In this document: one piece after another, positions 12,459 through 22,363 of the stretch
How the letters are laid out: each line of letters opens with the position of its first letter
Numbering within the stretch: the first letter of the stretch is position 1
From: Tachypleus tridentatus
Taxonomy: Eukaryota; Arthropoda; Merostomata; Xiphosura; Limulidae
Reading direction: 5' to 3'
DNA length: 64,000 bases
Assembly: GCF_004210375.1 (NCBI RefSeq)
Contig: NC_134834.1
Location: 155,391,290 to 155,455,289, forward strand
Program-made: the position numbers and the translations under genes
The notes under the pieces: model-generated
The model's database searches: none
What the model was told of the DNA's origin: nothing
The model's input: the letters and a program-made list of their open reading frames with translations, nothing else

Positions 12459-12955
12459 ACCTACCTCTTAACATCTAGCTACATCCAAGAATTTAATATA
12501 ACCTGCAAATTTAAGTAATTTATTGACCATTGCTTCATCTGTGTCAGTAGTGTAAATGAAAAAGAGCAATGATCCTAAGATGGAACCCTGAGATACATCA
12601 CTTGTGACATTAATCCAGTTTGACTAAACTTCTTTTAGAATAATCATCTGCTTTCTTCTGCCAAGCCTCTCTTCTATCTAATTATAATTAGTTAAATTAT
12701 CCCCCAAAACTATAGAGATAAGTTTCTTTACAAACCTTTTATGTGGCACTTTGTCAAATGCTTTCTGAGAATCCAGATACTTCAAATCTCTAAACCCTTA
12801 GTCTCAGCTACATGTGCAGTAACATTTTCAAAGCATGTCAAAAGATTTGTAAGGCAAGATAAAATTCTGATCTTTGTTAAATTACTTTGAAATTTACCTT
12901 TTATCAGACTTTCCAAAATTTTTTTTTGCATTTGGGCTAGGGTAAACCAAGTACC
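12459..12955 (-). pseudogene. CR1-like LINE, central reverse transcriptase part (minus strand)
   Basis: Read on the minus strand it gives SCLTNLLTCFENVTAHV, then YLDSQKAFDKVPHKR, then SDVSQGSILGSLLFFIYTTD and KLLKFAGYIKF. These match the CR1/L2 RT blocks 'FDKVPH', 'GVPQGSVLGPLLF' and 'FADDTK'. The catalytic AxDD is lost (FAGY). It lies between LINE copies A and B. The piece that should follow, about 100-150 residues, is missing before the 3' part at 7041-7562. Confidence 0.7.
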
Positions 12956-13469
12956 AGCATTGGATGTTCTCATCAGGTGTTGTAGACATTGTATCTGATG
13001 CTGATGTTTGGTTTTAGTGCTCACAAAACCCTGGCATTGGAGCAGTGTCCTTGTTTGACATTGTAGTGTGTCTTCTTGTAGGGCTCCATGGTGGGTGGGA
13101 TCAGTGAGCACCAAAATTTTCTTTTTTTTATTATGGATTTTCCAAATAAAAACTTAAATAAAATAGTGAAAAACATTTCATTGGTAAACAACCACATCTT
13201 GAAGATTCTGAGCAGCAATCTTCAACATTTGGAACACCTGTTGTACCTCATTTTCATTTCCTACGTTCTCTTTCACATAAACCTTTAGGGCAAATGTTTC
13301 CCTTTTTCATTCAGAAGGGACTGGAGGGACTTGCTGGCTCTCCAAAGTCAGTAAAGAAGCTTTGATGTGGTGACATATTGGTGGAAACATCCACATCTCA
13401 ACACAGTGAACTCCTCTTGCATTCAAAGGCAATTGGGGATATACCTATTGAGATTACACATCATGTTAC

Positions 13470-14384
13470 TTTGAATTCACCATGAGGAGTTATTGTTGAG
13501 AGGGATTAGAAGAACATCCCAGAGTCAGAGATTCTCACCAGTTTCTCCACTCAAGGAGTTTCTACAGTGTGGCGTTTCTCCACTCACAAAGATGAAATTA
13601 TGATGCCAATCAATATCCTCATTCTCACATTTACGTCGTCACCATCAAGGCAGGTTATCTTAATTGCTGAGTACGGCCATACATTCCAAACCTTCTGTGA
13701 TGTTTCCAGTGTCAGCAGTTCAGTCACTCGAAGATGTCATGTCGTGGTTCCTTGACGTGTGCTCGTGGTGGTGGCAAGAAACATGATGCCTATGAGTGTG
13801 AAACAGACCCTCATTGAATCAATTGCAATGGCTCCCACCCGTCCTACTTTCGTTCTTGCCCTAAATGGTTGGAAGAAAAAGAGGTGCAGCATTTGAAAAC
13901 GATTCATAACATTACTTATCCTGAGGCTCAAAAATTGCTGTACACCACTTCATCTCAAACGTATGCTGCCACACTTCATTCCACAACTACAGTGGGAGAG
14001 CAGAGAGATCTCTCTGTGCCTCCAAAAGAATTATTCTCAAAACAAATGAAAAGTCTTTTGATCTCCATGGTTAAAAAAGTTGATAAATCAACTTCAACAC
14101 CCATCTCTGTCCCTTACATACATTCCAACAAACCACAAGTTCCACTTCATTTGGTTCCAGACACAGGCATTTCCTCGGATACATCTTCTCCCACCCCAAG
14201 ATGCAAAACGATCATTCGTTCACATCCTCAGTCACTGGAATTCCCTTCCAACAGCAAATACCTGCCTAGTCGATTCAGGGCAGGATCCATGGAGGTCGAT
14301 AGACCTCCCTCGAATAAGGACATTAGGGAAAAAAGATGTAGTTGTAAGCAGAAGGATTCTCCACCCAATTCCGTCTGCACGTAA
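13470..14384 (+). pseudogene. LINE copy B ORF1: gag-like zinc-knuckle protein remnant
   Basis: The early part is broken by frameshifts and covers the knuckle region (GKKHDAYEC, NCNGSHPSYFRSCPKW). From about 13860 an open stretch runs to 14384 with EEKEVQHLKTIHNITYPEAQKL, followed by a Ser/Thr/Pro-rich low-complexity segment and a basic C-terminus. It is better preserved than the matching part of copy A and shares its motif order. Confidence 0.7.
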
Positions 14385-14394
14385 ATAAAAATAG

Positions 14395-15035
14395 CCACCC
14401 TGAAACAATGGAACTGTCGAGGTTTGCATTCTAATCTGGATGACATCAAAACACTGATTGCTTCCTACCATCCTGTATGTCTTTCCTAACAGGAAACAGT
14501 TCTGAAACCTGCCAATACAGTCACCTTTCAGCAGTTTTCTTTGTACAGAAATGACAGGCTGTGTGATGGGCAAGTGTGTGGATGGGTGGCACTGTTGGTT
14601 GATCAGCATGTGCCCACCCTGTCTTTGCCACTCGACACATCCTTGGAGGCCGTAGCCATCTGTGTTTCCTTAGGTCATACCATCACTGTTTGTTCTATCT
14701 ACCTGTTGCCTGGAGAGACATATGATCAGACCTTGATGCTCTCATTGAACAGTTGCCATCTCCCTTTTTAATCATGGGGAATTTTAATGGACATCATCCC
14801 CTCTGGAGAAGTGCTGATATTGATAGAAGGGGTTCCTCTGTAGTGCATATGTTCTCTGATCACAATCTTTCTCTTTTCAATACTGGTTCTTCTACTTATT
14901 TCCATGCATTTAGTCAGTCTTATACTGCTATTCATCTCTCAAGTTGCTCCCCTTCATTATTCTCCCATTTTTCATGGAGGGTTGACAATAATCCACGAGG
15001 CAGTGATTTTGAGAGAAACTGGTCGTGATCGATGC
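14395..15035 (+). pseudogene. LINE copy B: endonuclease domain remnant
   Basis: Translation gives WNCRGLHSNLDDIKTLI, a VCLSxQET-like block, AVAICVSLGHTITVCSIYL, FLIMGNFNGHHPLWRS and FSWRVDNNPRGSD. These are the successive blocks of the LINE AP-endonuclease fold. The usual catalytic GDFN reads GNFN here, an Asp to Asn change. A frame change before the SDHFP block ends the ORF. Confidence 0.75.
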
Positions 15036-15599
15036 CACCTGACCTGTGTGCTCTGGTGAAAGTGGCCTTCTTTCACTGCTTTAACAGGACTTGATCCTGC
15101 CATCATCTGTAAGCCATCAATAGATGACTGTGTGGCAGCAGTAACTGACTGTATTATATAAGCAGCTGTTCAATGTATTCCTAAAACATGGACACGTTTT
15201 CCACTACATCCTCGTCCATGGTGGAATCCTACCTGCCACATGGCATGGAAGGATCAAAAACGGGCCTGGGATACTTTCCGTAGATATCCCACACTCTCGA
15301 ACTGCATCGCTTTACGGTGGACCCTGCACATTATCACTGAGTAAGATGTCAAAGCCCGAAGGGATCTTGGATTAAGTTCACAACTGGCATATCTTTTACC
15401 ACCAGTTCCAAAGTCATATAGGGCAAGATTCTAAAGGTCAGCAAGCAATATAATTCCGCCCCTCTCAATCTTGCTTTCTGATACCCGGAGCATTGCCGAT
15501 ACTCTAGGTGAAAGCTTTCGACGGGTATCTAGCACTTCTGCTTCTTCCTTCACCTTCTTAGCCATCAAGACTCGGGCAGAGCGATCACCTCTTTCCTTT

Positions 15600-16720
15600 T
15601 GAGCTGATTGTCTCTGTAACTATAATCATCCATTTACACTGGGGGAACTCAAACTGGTCCTTCATCGGTCTGGCAGTACATCAGTTGGACCTGATGATGT
15701 ACACTATGAAATGCTGCACCATCTATCTCCTGCTTCTCTTGCTCTTCTTCGGGTTGTTTTTAACCAGATTTGGCAGGAAAATGTCTTTCCCGATGACTGG
15801 CGCCAGGCTATTGTCCTACCTTTCTCTAAGCCTGGGAATGATCTCAAGATTCCTTCAAACTACCGCCCAATTGCTTTGATGAGCTGTATCTGTAAGACTT
15901 TAGAGAGGATGGTTAATGCTCGTCTTGTTTGGTTTCTCGAATCAAACAACCTCTTCTCGCTCACCCAGTGTGGGCTCCAGTAACAGCGCTCCACCATGGA
16001 CCACCCGATTTGACTTGAAACATCAATCATAGAAGCCTTTCCCAAACAACATCTTGTATCAATATTCTTTGACCTTGAGAAAGCTTATGATACAATGTGG
16101 AGGTATGGTATTTTGCAAGACCCACTTATATAGTTTACATGCTCATTTGCCCATTTTTACTAAAAATTGTTTAATTGACAGGTGATTCTAAGTTCATGTT
16201 GGTTCAACACTTTTCAATTCTTTTCAACAGGAACTTGGAGCCCCTCAGGGCTGTGTTTTGAGCATCACACTTTTCAGTGTAAAGACTAATGCCATCACTG
16301 AACAACTTCCTCTTACTGTTGCAAACGGGTTTTATATTTATGACTTTCACATCACGTCAGTCGTCGAATGTGAGGTACATTGAGCGGCAGCTAGTGACTG
16401 ACCTCAGTTGTTTTCTGAAGTGGACCACAGCAAACAGTTTTAACTTCTCTCTCTAAAACCATTTACATGCACTTTTGTCATCAATGGGGTATTCATCTTG
16501 ATCCTGAACTCTGTGTTGGTGAAGTTGTGCTAACCATGGTCCCTGAGACAAAGATCTTGGGGTTTATCTTTGATTGTAAGCTGACCTTTATACTACATAT
16601 CAAGCAGCTACGAGTCCAGTGTACAAGGGCACTGAACATCCACTAAGTCCTCTCTTCCACCTCGTGGGGACTGGATTGATGTTTTGTGCTAAAGAAATAT
16701 CATGCTCTTAATCGATTGAA
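15600..16720 (+). pseudogene. LINE copy B: reverse transcriptase domain remnant
   Basis: It contains SVGPDDVHYEMLHHLSP, NVFPDDWRQAIVLPF, SNYRPIALMSCICKTLERM (15840-15910) and LGAPQGCVLSITLF (about 16227-16270). The catalytic Y/FxDD block reads YIYDF, so the first aspartate is lost. Stops separate the blocks. It matches the RT of copy A block for block. Confidence 0.75.
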
Positions 16721-17138
16721 ACTAGACTATGGGTCACTAGTCTATGGCTCTTCCAGGACTTCAGCCTTGAAGATGCTGGACCCCATTCATCAATTGGACT
16801 TTAGCTCTGTATGTAGGCTTTCCACACTTCTCCAGTCCAGAGCTTGAACACAGAGTCTCATGAACCTTCTCTACACCTCTGCTGTTTGTAACTTTTTACT
16901 ATATGCTTTCAAACTTTGATCCTTACCACAGCATCTTACCTGGGGTTGTGTTTTCCTTCCTCTGTGGGCCATGCTTTCTCAGAACAGAAACCCTGACATT
17001 GTTCCTTTCGGCTTTCATTCATATCCAGGCCCAGTGGGATGGATTGGGTCTGTCTTTAGATAACATTGCTGTATTCACTGGTCAGCCCATCTCACCATGG
17101 CTTATTAGAATCCCAAATGTGGCCTTTCTTTAAATCAT

Positions 17139-17860
17139 TTGAGAAAAGGGGATACTCCTGATTGGAAGTGCCACCTTTTATTATCTGAACATCTTTTGAA
17201 TTATCCTTCCATTCCCATTTATATGGATGGTTTAAAATCAGGTGACTCTGTGGGCTCTGTCATGGTTTGTTGCAGTGTGATGGTTGTGCACAGAATTCCC
17301 TCTGCAGTTTCTGTGTTCAGTGCTGAACTGTATGCCATTTCTCTTGCCCTGGATCATAATAAAGCTAAGCAGTACTTGAATTGCACTATTAATACTGACT
17401 CGCTTTGTTTTCTACTGTCCCTGGCCCGGCATGGCCAAGCGTGTTAAGGCGTTCGACTCATAATCCGAGGTTCATGGGTTCGAACCCCAATTGCACCAAA
17501 CATGCTCGCCCTCTCAGCCGTGGGGGCATTATAATGTGATGGTCAATCCCACTATTTGTTGGTAAAAGAGTAGCCCAAGAGTTGGCAGTGGGTGGTGATG
17601 ACTAGCTGCCTTCCCTCTAGTCTTACACTGCTAAATTAGGGATGGCTAGCGCAGATAGCCCTCGAGTAGCTTTGCGCAAAATTCAAAAAACAAACTCTAC
17701 TGTCCCTGGAATTGCTTAATGTTAGTTCTCACTGATATTCAGAACTGACTGGCCCATTTCTCTTTAACATCTATCACTATCCAGTTTCTCAGGATACCGG
17801 GCCATGTTGGTACTTACAGGAACGAGCTCACTGAAACTGCAGCTAAATCTGTCTACTCTG
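17139..17860 (+). pseudogene. LINE copy B: RNase H domain, split by a SINE
   Basis: The open stretch 17139-17447 carries IPIYMDGLKSGDSVGSVMV, FSAELYAISLALDH and NTDSLCFLLSLA: the first Asp, the Glu and the second Asp of RNase H. The coding sequence is then interrupted by a SINE at 17425-17695 and resumes after a 14-bp duplication. The downstream part reads FLRIPGHVGT(Y)RNELTETA, the final His-containing block. Confidence 0.75.
17425..17695 (+). mobile_element. Long tRNA-derived SINE inserted in LINE copy B
   Basis: Full-length copy. The tRNA-like head (A box TGGCCAAGCGTGTTAAGGC, B box GGTTCGAACCCC) is followed by the conserved middle (GAGTTGGCAGTGGGTGGTGA) and the tail (AGATAGCCCTCGAGTAGCTT). 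A perfect 14-bp duplication of the target, TCTACTGTCCCTGG, flanks it at 17411-17424 and 17696-17709. That fixes both ends and shows the insertion post-dates the LINE. Confidence 0.92.
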
Positions 17861-18069
17861 GCACTATCACTGCTGTGTCTGTTCCATACATGGACTATGG
17901 TTCTGTATTCAAGACTTGTCTCCGTGCCAGTTGGCAGTTGACTTCGAGTGAGCAACATAAAAAAAAGTTTTTCCAAATAAAATCCTCTATTGGACTTTGG
18001 CCCTCTTATTTCTGTAAGGATCAGAAAGATGTTGTCCTAACTAGACTGCTCATTTGTCACAGTTTGTTT

Positions 18070-18768
18070 TAACTTATTGTTTTCTTTCATCTGGGACTGA
18101 TGTACCAGTGTGTTTTTTTGTGTGATGCTCAGGTTACAATAAGCCACATTTTACTGTCTTGCCTTCTTTATTAGTCTCAGTGACAGCACTATTTTAGACA
18201 CGTTTTGTCCCAAGGTTTACCCTTAATGTTAGATAGTGTCATAAGCAATAGTGCCACTGTCCACCTTTACAAATGTTTTAAGTTTTTAAGGGCCATTGAC
18301 CTTTTTAACATTAAGTTTTTAATCCATAAATTAGACCTTTTTTAAATATGATACTTTTTTACGAATTGAAGTACAACTAATTTGATATGGAATTAGAAAA
18401 TGGCCGTAACATTGGATAACTTGAAACCAGGACTGGAAAGGTCAATTTTAGGTGACTAACGTTGATTTTTGAACTTTTCTGTTAGTCATTCTGGTGAGTT
18501 ATGATAATTAAAATTATGCTTCAGAAAGTCCTTTAATACTTGCAATACTGTATCTTCTTTCTTACTGCTGTAAACTGGATGTAAAAATTGGATTTAATGG
18601 TATTTAAGTTTTTAATTGAAAAACTAAATTTTGTTTTGTTTTTACCTTGATTCCTTTTTACAAATTTTAATAATTTTCCTTTACTTTTAACTTTTTTACC
18701 AGATGTTTGTTACAGATAGTCTAGTTGCTTTGCACCATAAAATGCCAAACCAACCAACCAACCAAACA
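18070..18768 (+). other. LINE copy B 3' untranslated region and tail
   Basis: Non-coding, AT-rich. It contains ACCAGGACTGGAAAGGTCAA, as in copy A, and ends in ACAGATAGTCTAGTTGCTTT. A (CCAA)n simple-repeat tail follows at about 18747-18768. Confidence 0.6.
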
Positions 18769-18832
18769 ACTTTTTTACTGTGATTCCAGTGGTGTGAAAC
18801 ACATCACTTTATGGCTACAGTATACATATATA

Positions 18833-19363
18833 TGTTATAACAATAAAACATTGAAGCCATAAACCCAAACACATTAACATAAATTAAAAAAAGAAATGCT
18901 ACACTTTTTTTTAAAAGGGATCCTAGGGTACAAGCTACAATGTGGGATTATAAAATGTATCCTCAGTTTTGAAGGTGACTGTGGAAGTAGGACTCACATT
19001 GTGGTGGGGATACACCATATGTCAGTCTTAACCTCCACTTCACTAGTCTCACACAAGAAAATTAGAAATTAGGAGGGTAAGATGTGGGTGCTCAAGCCCA
19101 CAATGTCCCACATCAATATTACCCTTCACCTCCTGCAGACAGCTGTGGGAAGGTGACTGCTCTCCCAAGTTAGAATAAGAAAACGATAAACATAAAAAGA
19201 TGAAAAAAAAAGAAAGAGAAAAGTAAATAAAAATGAAAATAAGGTACTGCCATCTGGGGGTAAGATAAAACCTTTTGAAGTTAGCATTCTTGCCCCCAAT
19301 ATGGTAGAGGCACTAATTAACATGACATCTGCATAAAGTAGTGCCAAGTTCTTAGATAACCTT
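18833..19363 (+). repeat. Left inverted arm of a Penelope-like element
   Basis: From about 18833 to 19363 the sequence is the approximate reverse complement of 20938-21556. Landmarks are GGGTACAAGCTACAATGTGG, CTCACATTGTGGTGGGGATA, AGCAGTCACC-type sequence read in reverse, and CTTAGATAACCTTA at the inner end. The left arm lacks roughly 80 bp present in the right arm. A third copy of only the outer end lies at 55885-55935. Confidence 0.75.
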
Positions 19364-19639
19364 ATTTATAACTACAACATTTTCGTAATTTTTAATAGAA
19401 TTTATCTAATATTATTTTCTTTGTATTTATTTAATAAATTTTTTATTTAGTACATAATAATTTAATAATTTTATGTAAAATTTCTTTATTATGTGAAATA
19501 ATCTAAAAAGAAAATAAATACGGTATAGCAACAAAATGTAATAAAAATAATATTCTAAAATCTCTTAAAATATTGATGAATATATTTCAAAACTTAATTA
19601 TATTACAGCTTATCCATGTAGATGGTTTTTAGAATGGAA

Positions 19640-20932
19640 ATTATATGTACTTAAAAGAATAAAAATAAAATTAGCTTACATAAATTTAAAAAATACCATG
19701 CAGATTTATCATTTAATCAGCTAAAAAGTAAGATTAAAAAACTGCTAGAAAAATGCTATAGTTCCTATTGACAAAGCTACCTGTAATATTGGTATAATTT
19801 ACAAAAAATCCTTTGCATTAATTATGATAAAAGAAATTAATAATACCCAAACTTTTAAACTTGTCAACCAATCCAAAGATACAGTAATTAATAATTTTGT
19901 TAAAGATTATAAACTTTCTTCTAAACATAATTCTTGTGTAGATTTGCCAGTTCTTTATGCTTTCCAAAATTGCATAAATATCCATTTAAACTTAGATTTA
20001 TTTCTAATTCAGTAAAAACAATTATCAACAATTGGCCATATTATTAAATAAATTACTTAATATTTTACTTGAGAAAATAGAAAATGTAAGTATTAACAAT
20101 AAGAGATACATGTTGGATAATAAAAAATAACTAATCTATTTTAGAATGCCTAAGAAAGTGTGAGCAGGTAAATAGTATTCAAACATGTGATTTTACAACA
20201 TTATATACCACAATACCAATAAAAGATTTGATCTTTGTTTTAAATTCATTAATATAACAATATTGTATTCCTTTAATACAACTGGAAAAAGAAAATATAG
20301 TTCCAAAAACATAAGATATGTTAATTTTCTGTATTTATAATAATTTTATATTTTTCAATAAAAAAGTTTATAAACAAGTGATAGGAGTTCCAATAGGAGC
20401 TAACTGTTCAACTTGTATTGCAAATTTATATTTGTATTACTATGAAAATATATTTATTGAAAACTACAAATCCAGATATTTTTACATCAACTTATAGATA
20501 TATTGATGATTTAATCAGCATAAATAATTTTGAAATATATAATGTTTTTGACACCATTTATGCAAAGAATTAGAAATTGAAAATACTTCAATTTCTAATA
20601 CAGATGCACATTATTTAGATTTAGAAGTTCAAGTAATTGATAAAAGGGATATCAACACAATTTATTGTTTACTCTCCCTTACATGGCAATGTGCCATACC
20701 CATGTATTTAAAACATTATAATTTCACAGTTACTCGAAACATTTGTAGTAAATTACAACACTTTATTAATAATGTTGATATACTGATATAAAAATTAATA
20801 TCTAATGGATTTAATAAAAAAAATTTAAATAAAATTATTGAATTATTCTGTAATAAATACAAAAATGTATTAAAATACAAAGAAAATAAAATCAGAGAAA
20901 TTCTATTAAAAATAACTAAAAATTTTTAGTTA
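19640..20932 (+). pseudogene. Reverse transcriptase of Penelope-like type (decayed)
   Basis: Very AT-rich coding remnant between two inverted arms. Blocks in order are an N-terminal stretch open at 19824-20015, CDFTTLYTTIPIKDL (first catalytic Asp block), QVIGVPIGANCSTCIANLYL (the 'G-P-G-NCSP' block) and STYRYIDDLISINN (catalytic YIDD, intact). After a one-base shift come ELEIENTSI and AHYLDLEVQVIDKRD. The order and the IDD core fit the Penelope-like or related 'YIDD' RT proteins scattered in invertebrates and fish. No GIY-YIG endonuclease is seen. Several stops and frameshifts make it inactive. Confidence 0.6.
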
Positions 20933-20937
20933 AAAGT

Positions 20938-21556
20938 AAGGTTATCTAAGAATTTGGCACTAATTTCTGTGGAAGTACACCTTAAGCCACATTTCAAAGT
21001 ACAACAGTCAGAGTAAACTATCACTTTGCTTATGTCATGTTAATTGGTGCCTCTTCTATACTGGGGGCAGGAATACTAATTTCAAGAGGTAAGTTTTAAC
21101 GTACTTATCCCCAAATGGTAGTACCTTATTTTCATTTTTATTTATATATTTATTTTTCTGATTTTTTTCTTTTTTCATCTTTTTTATGTTTGTTTTTCTT
21201 ATTGTAACTTGGGAGAGCAGTGACCTTCCCACAACTATTTACAGGCAGTGAGAGTGATATAGATGTAGGAGGTCTTGGGCTTGAGCACCCACGTCTTGCT
21301 CTCCTAATTTCTAATTTTCTTATGTGAGACTGGCAAATTGGAGGTTAAGACTGTTAGATGGTGTATCCCCACTGTAATGTGAGTCCTACTTAACCAGTTA
21401 CCTCCAAAGCTTAGGATACATTTTATAATCCCACATTGTAGCTTGTACCCTGGGATACCCCTTTTTTTTTTTTTTTTTACATGTGCAGCATATTTACATT
21501 TTTTTTTAATTTCATGTTTATGTATTGGTTTATGGCTTGAATATTTGATGGTTATA
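20938..21556 (-). repeat. Right inverted arm of a Penelope-like element
   Basis: Reverse-complement partner of 18833-19363. It starts with TAAGGTTATCTAAGAATTTG, passes through ACTGTAATGTGAGTCCTACT and ends with TTGTAGCTTGTACCCTGGGA, a T-run and TTTATGGCTTGAATATTTGA. The Penelope family is known to carry terminal repeats in either direct or inverted order, which suits the enclosed RT. A separate foldback repeat invaded by an RT element is an alternative. Confidence 0.75.
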
Positions 21557-21621
21557 ATTAATCAGAGGTTGGGATTTGCTGTTTTTAATGCAGTCCTTCC
21601 TCATGATTTTGTTTATTTAAC
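21557..21621 (+). repeat. About 65-bp repeat, forward copy
   Basis: Holds AGAGGTTGGGATTTGCTGTT and TCATGATTTTGTTTATTTAA. Two inverted copies follow at 21781-21855 and 21931-22005. It abuts the right arm of the Penelope-like element. Confidence 0.6.
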
Positions 21622-21780
21622 TTCATTTAGATATACATTACTCAATTTCACTATATCTATATATAGTTAAGGATATTACACTTCATAAAGATTGAACAGT
21701 GTAGAAGAAAAGTGTAACATAGCTGGGAACACATTGCATACGTTAAATATACCATGGTATTTAAGAGAAAATTAATACTG

Positions 21781-21855
21781 ATGAAGTTAGGTAAACAAAA
21801 TCAAAAAGAATGATTGTGTTTAAAACAGCAAATCCAAACCTCTGAATAATTATAT
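21781..21855 (-). repeat. About 70-bp repeat, inverted copy 1
   Basis: The reverse complement reads ATTCAGAGGTTTGGATTTGC then GATTTTGTTTACCTAACTTC, matching 21557-21621. Together they could form a hairpin with a loop of about 160 bp. Confidence 0.6.
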
Positions 21856-21890
21856 TGACTTGTTTTTGATTTTGTTTACTTTATCATTAT

Positions 21891-21894
<4 letters not shown>

Positions 21895-21928
<34 letters not shown>
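21895..21928. repeat. (AC)17 microsatellite
   Basis: Seventeen perfect AC dinucleotides between the two inverted copies of the 65-75 bp repeat. Confidence 0.97.
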
Positions 21929-21930
<2 letters not shown>

Positions 21931-22005
21931 AACATTCAAGTAAAATAAATCAAAAGGAAGAACTGCATTAAAAACAGTAAACCCAAATCTTTGACTAATA
22001 ATATA
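21931..22005 (-). repeat. About 70-bp repeat, inverted copy 2
   Basis: The reverse complement reads TTAGTCAAAGATTTGGGTTT then ACTGTTTTTAATGCAGTTCT, the same order as the forward copy at 21557-21621. Confidence 0.55.
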
Positions 22006-22224
22006 CAGATTCTGTTCTATTAAAATGCCTTCTGTATGGATCATGTCTGCACCAAACCCTCCACCTTCCAAATGTGGGGTTCTAGCTATATTGTCAGTGG
22101 ATGAAATGTTTAGGAAGTTGAAATCTTCCTAAACTGAAAATGTATTTCAAATAATACTTACCTTTCCATATACTATTCTGGCCTACCTCTCCTGTAAAAG
22201 TTGGTTGATGTTTTAAAAAAGTGA

Positions 22225-22354
22225 TATGTCTCCTGGTGGCTTAGTGGTATGTCTTTATACATACAAGGCTAGAAACTGGGTTTTGATACCCACGGTAGGC
22301 AGAGCACAGATAGCCTATTGTGTAGCTTTATGCTTAACTTCAAAGAAACAAATG
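22225..22354 (+). mobile_element. Short tRNA-headed SINE, possible 9-bp duplication
   Basis: Plus-strand copy: CTGGTGGCTTAGTGGTATG (A-box region), GGGTTTTGATACCCAC (B-box region), GCACAGATAGCCTATTGTGT (tail). The bases AAAAAGTGA occur on both sides (22216-22224 and 22355-22363), but that duplication is short and A-rich, so it is weak evidence. Confidence 0.6.
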
Positions 22355-22363
22355 AAAAAGTGA

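Larger units (their letters stand above)
12956..18768 (+). mobile_element. Non-LTR retrotransposon with RNase H, copy B (decayed, SINE-interrupted)
   Basis: Second copy of the same LINE type as copy A, in the same orientation and with the same order of leader, zinc-knuckle ORF1, endonuclease, RT, RNase H and 3' tail. The leader aligns with that of copy A around the repeated phrase GGGCTCCATGGTGGGTGGG. It is about 900 bp longer than copy A, partly because a 271-bp SINE sits in its RNase H region at 17425. Its 3' end is CAGATAGTCTAGTTGCTTTG followed by a (CCAA)n tail. Inactive. Confidence 0.75.

Noticed and set aside
12782-13114. 110-codon minus-strand ORF as a host gene
   Set aside because: Its end reads as CR1-type RT (SCLTNLLTCFENVTAHV) and its start lies in the leader of LINE copy B, so it is a chimera of two elements.
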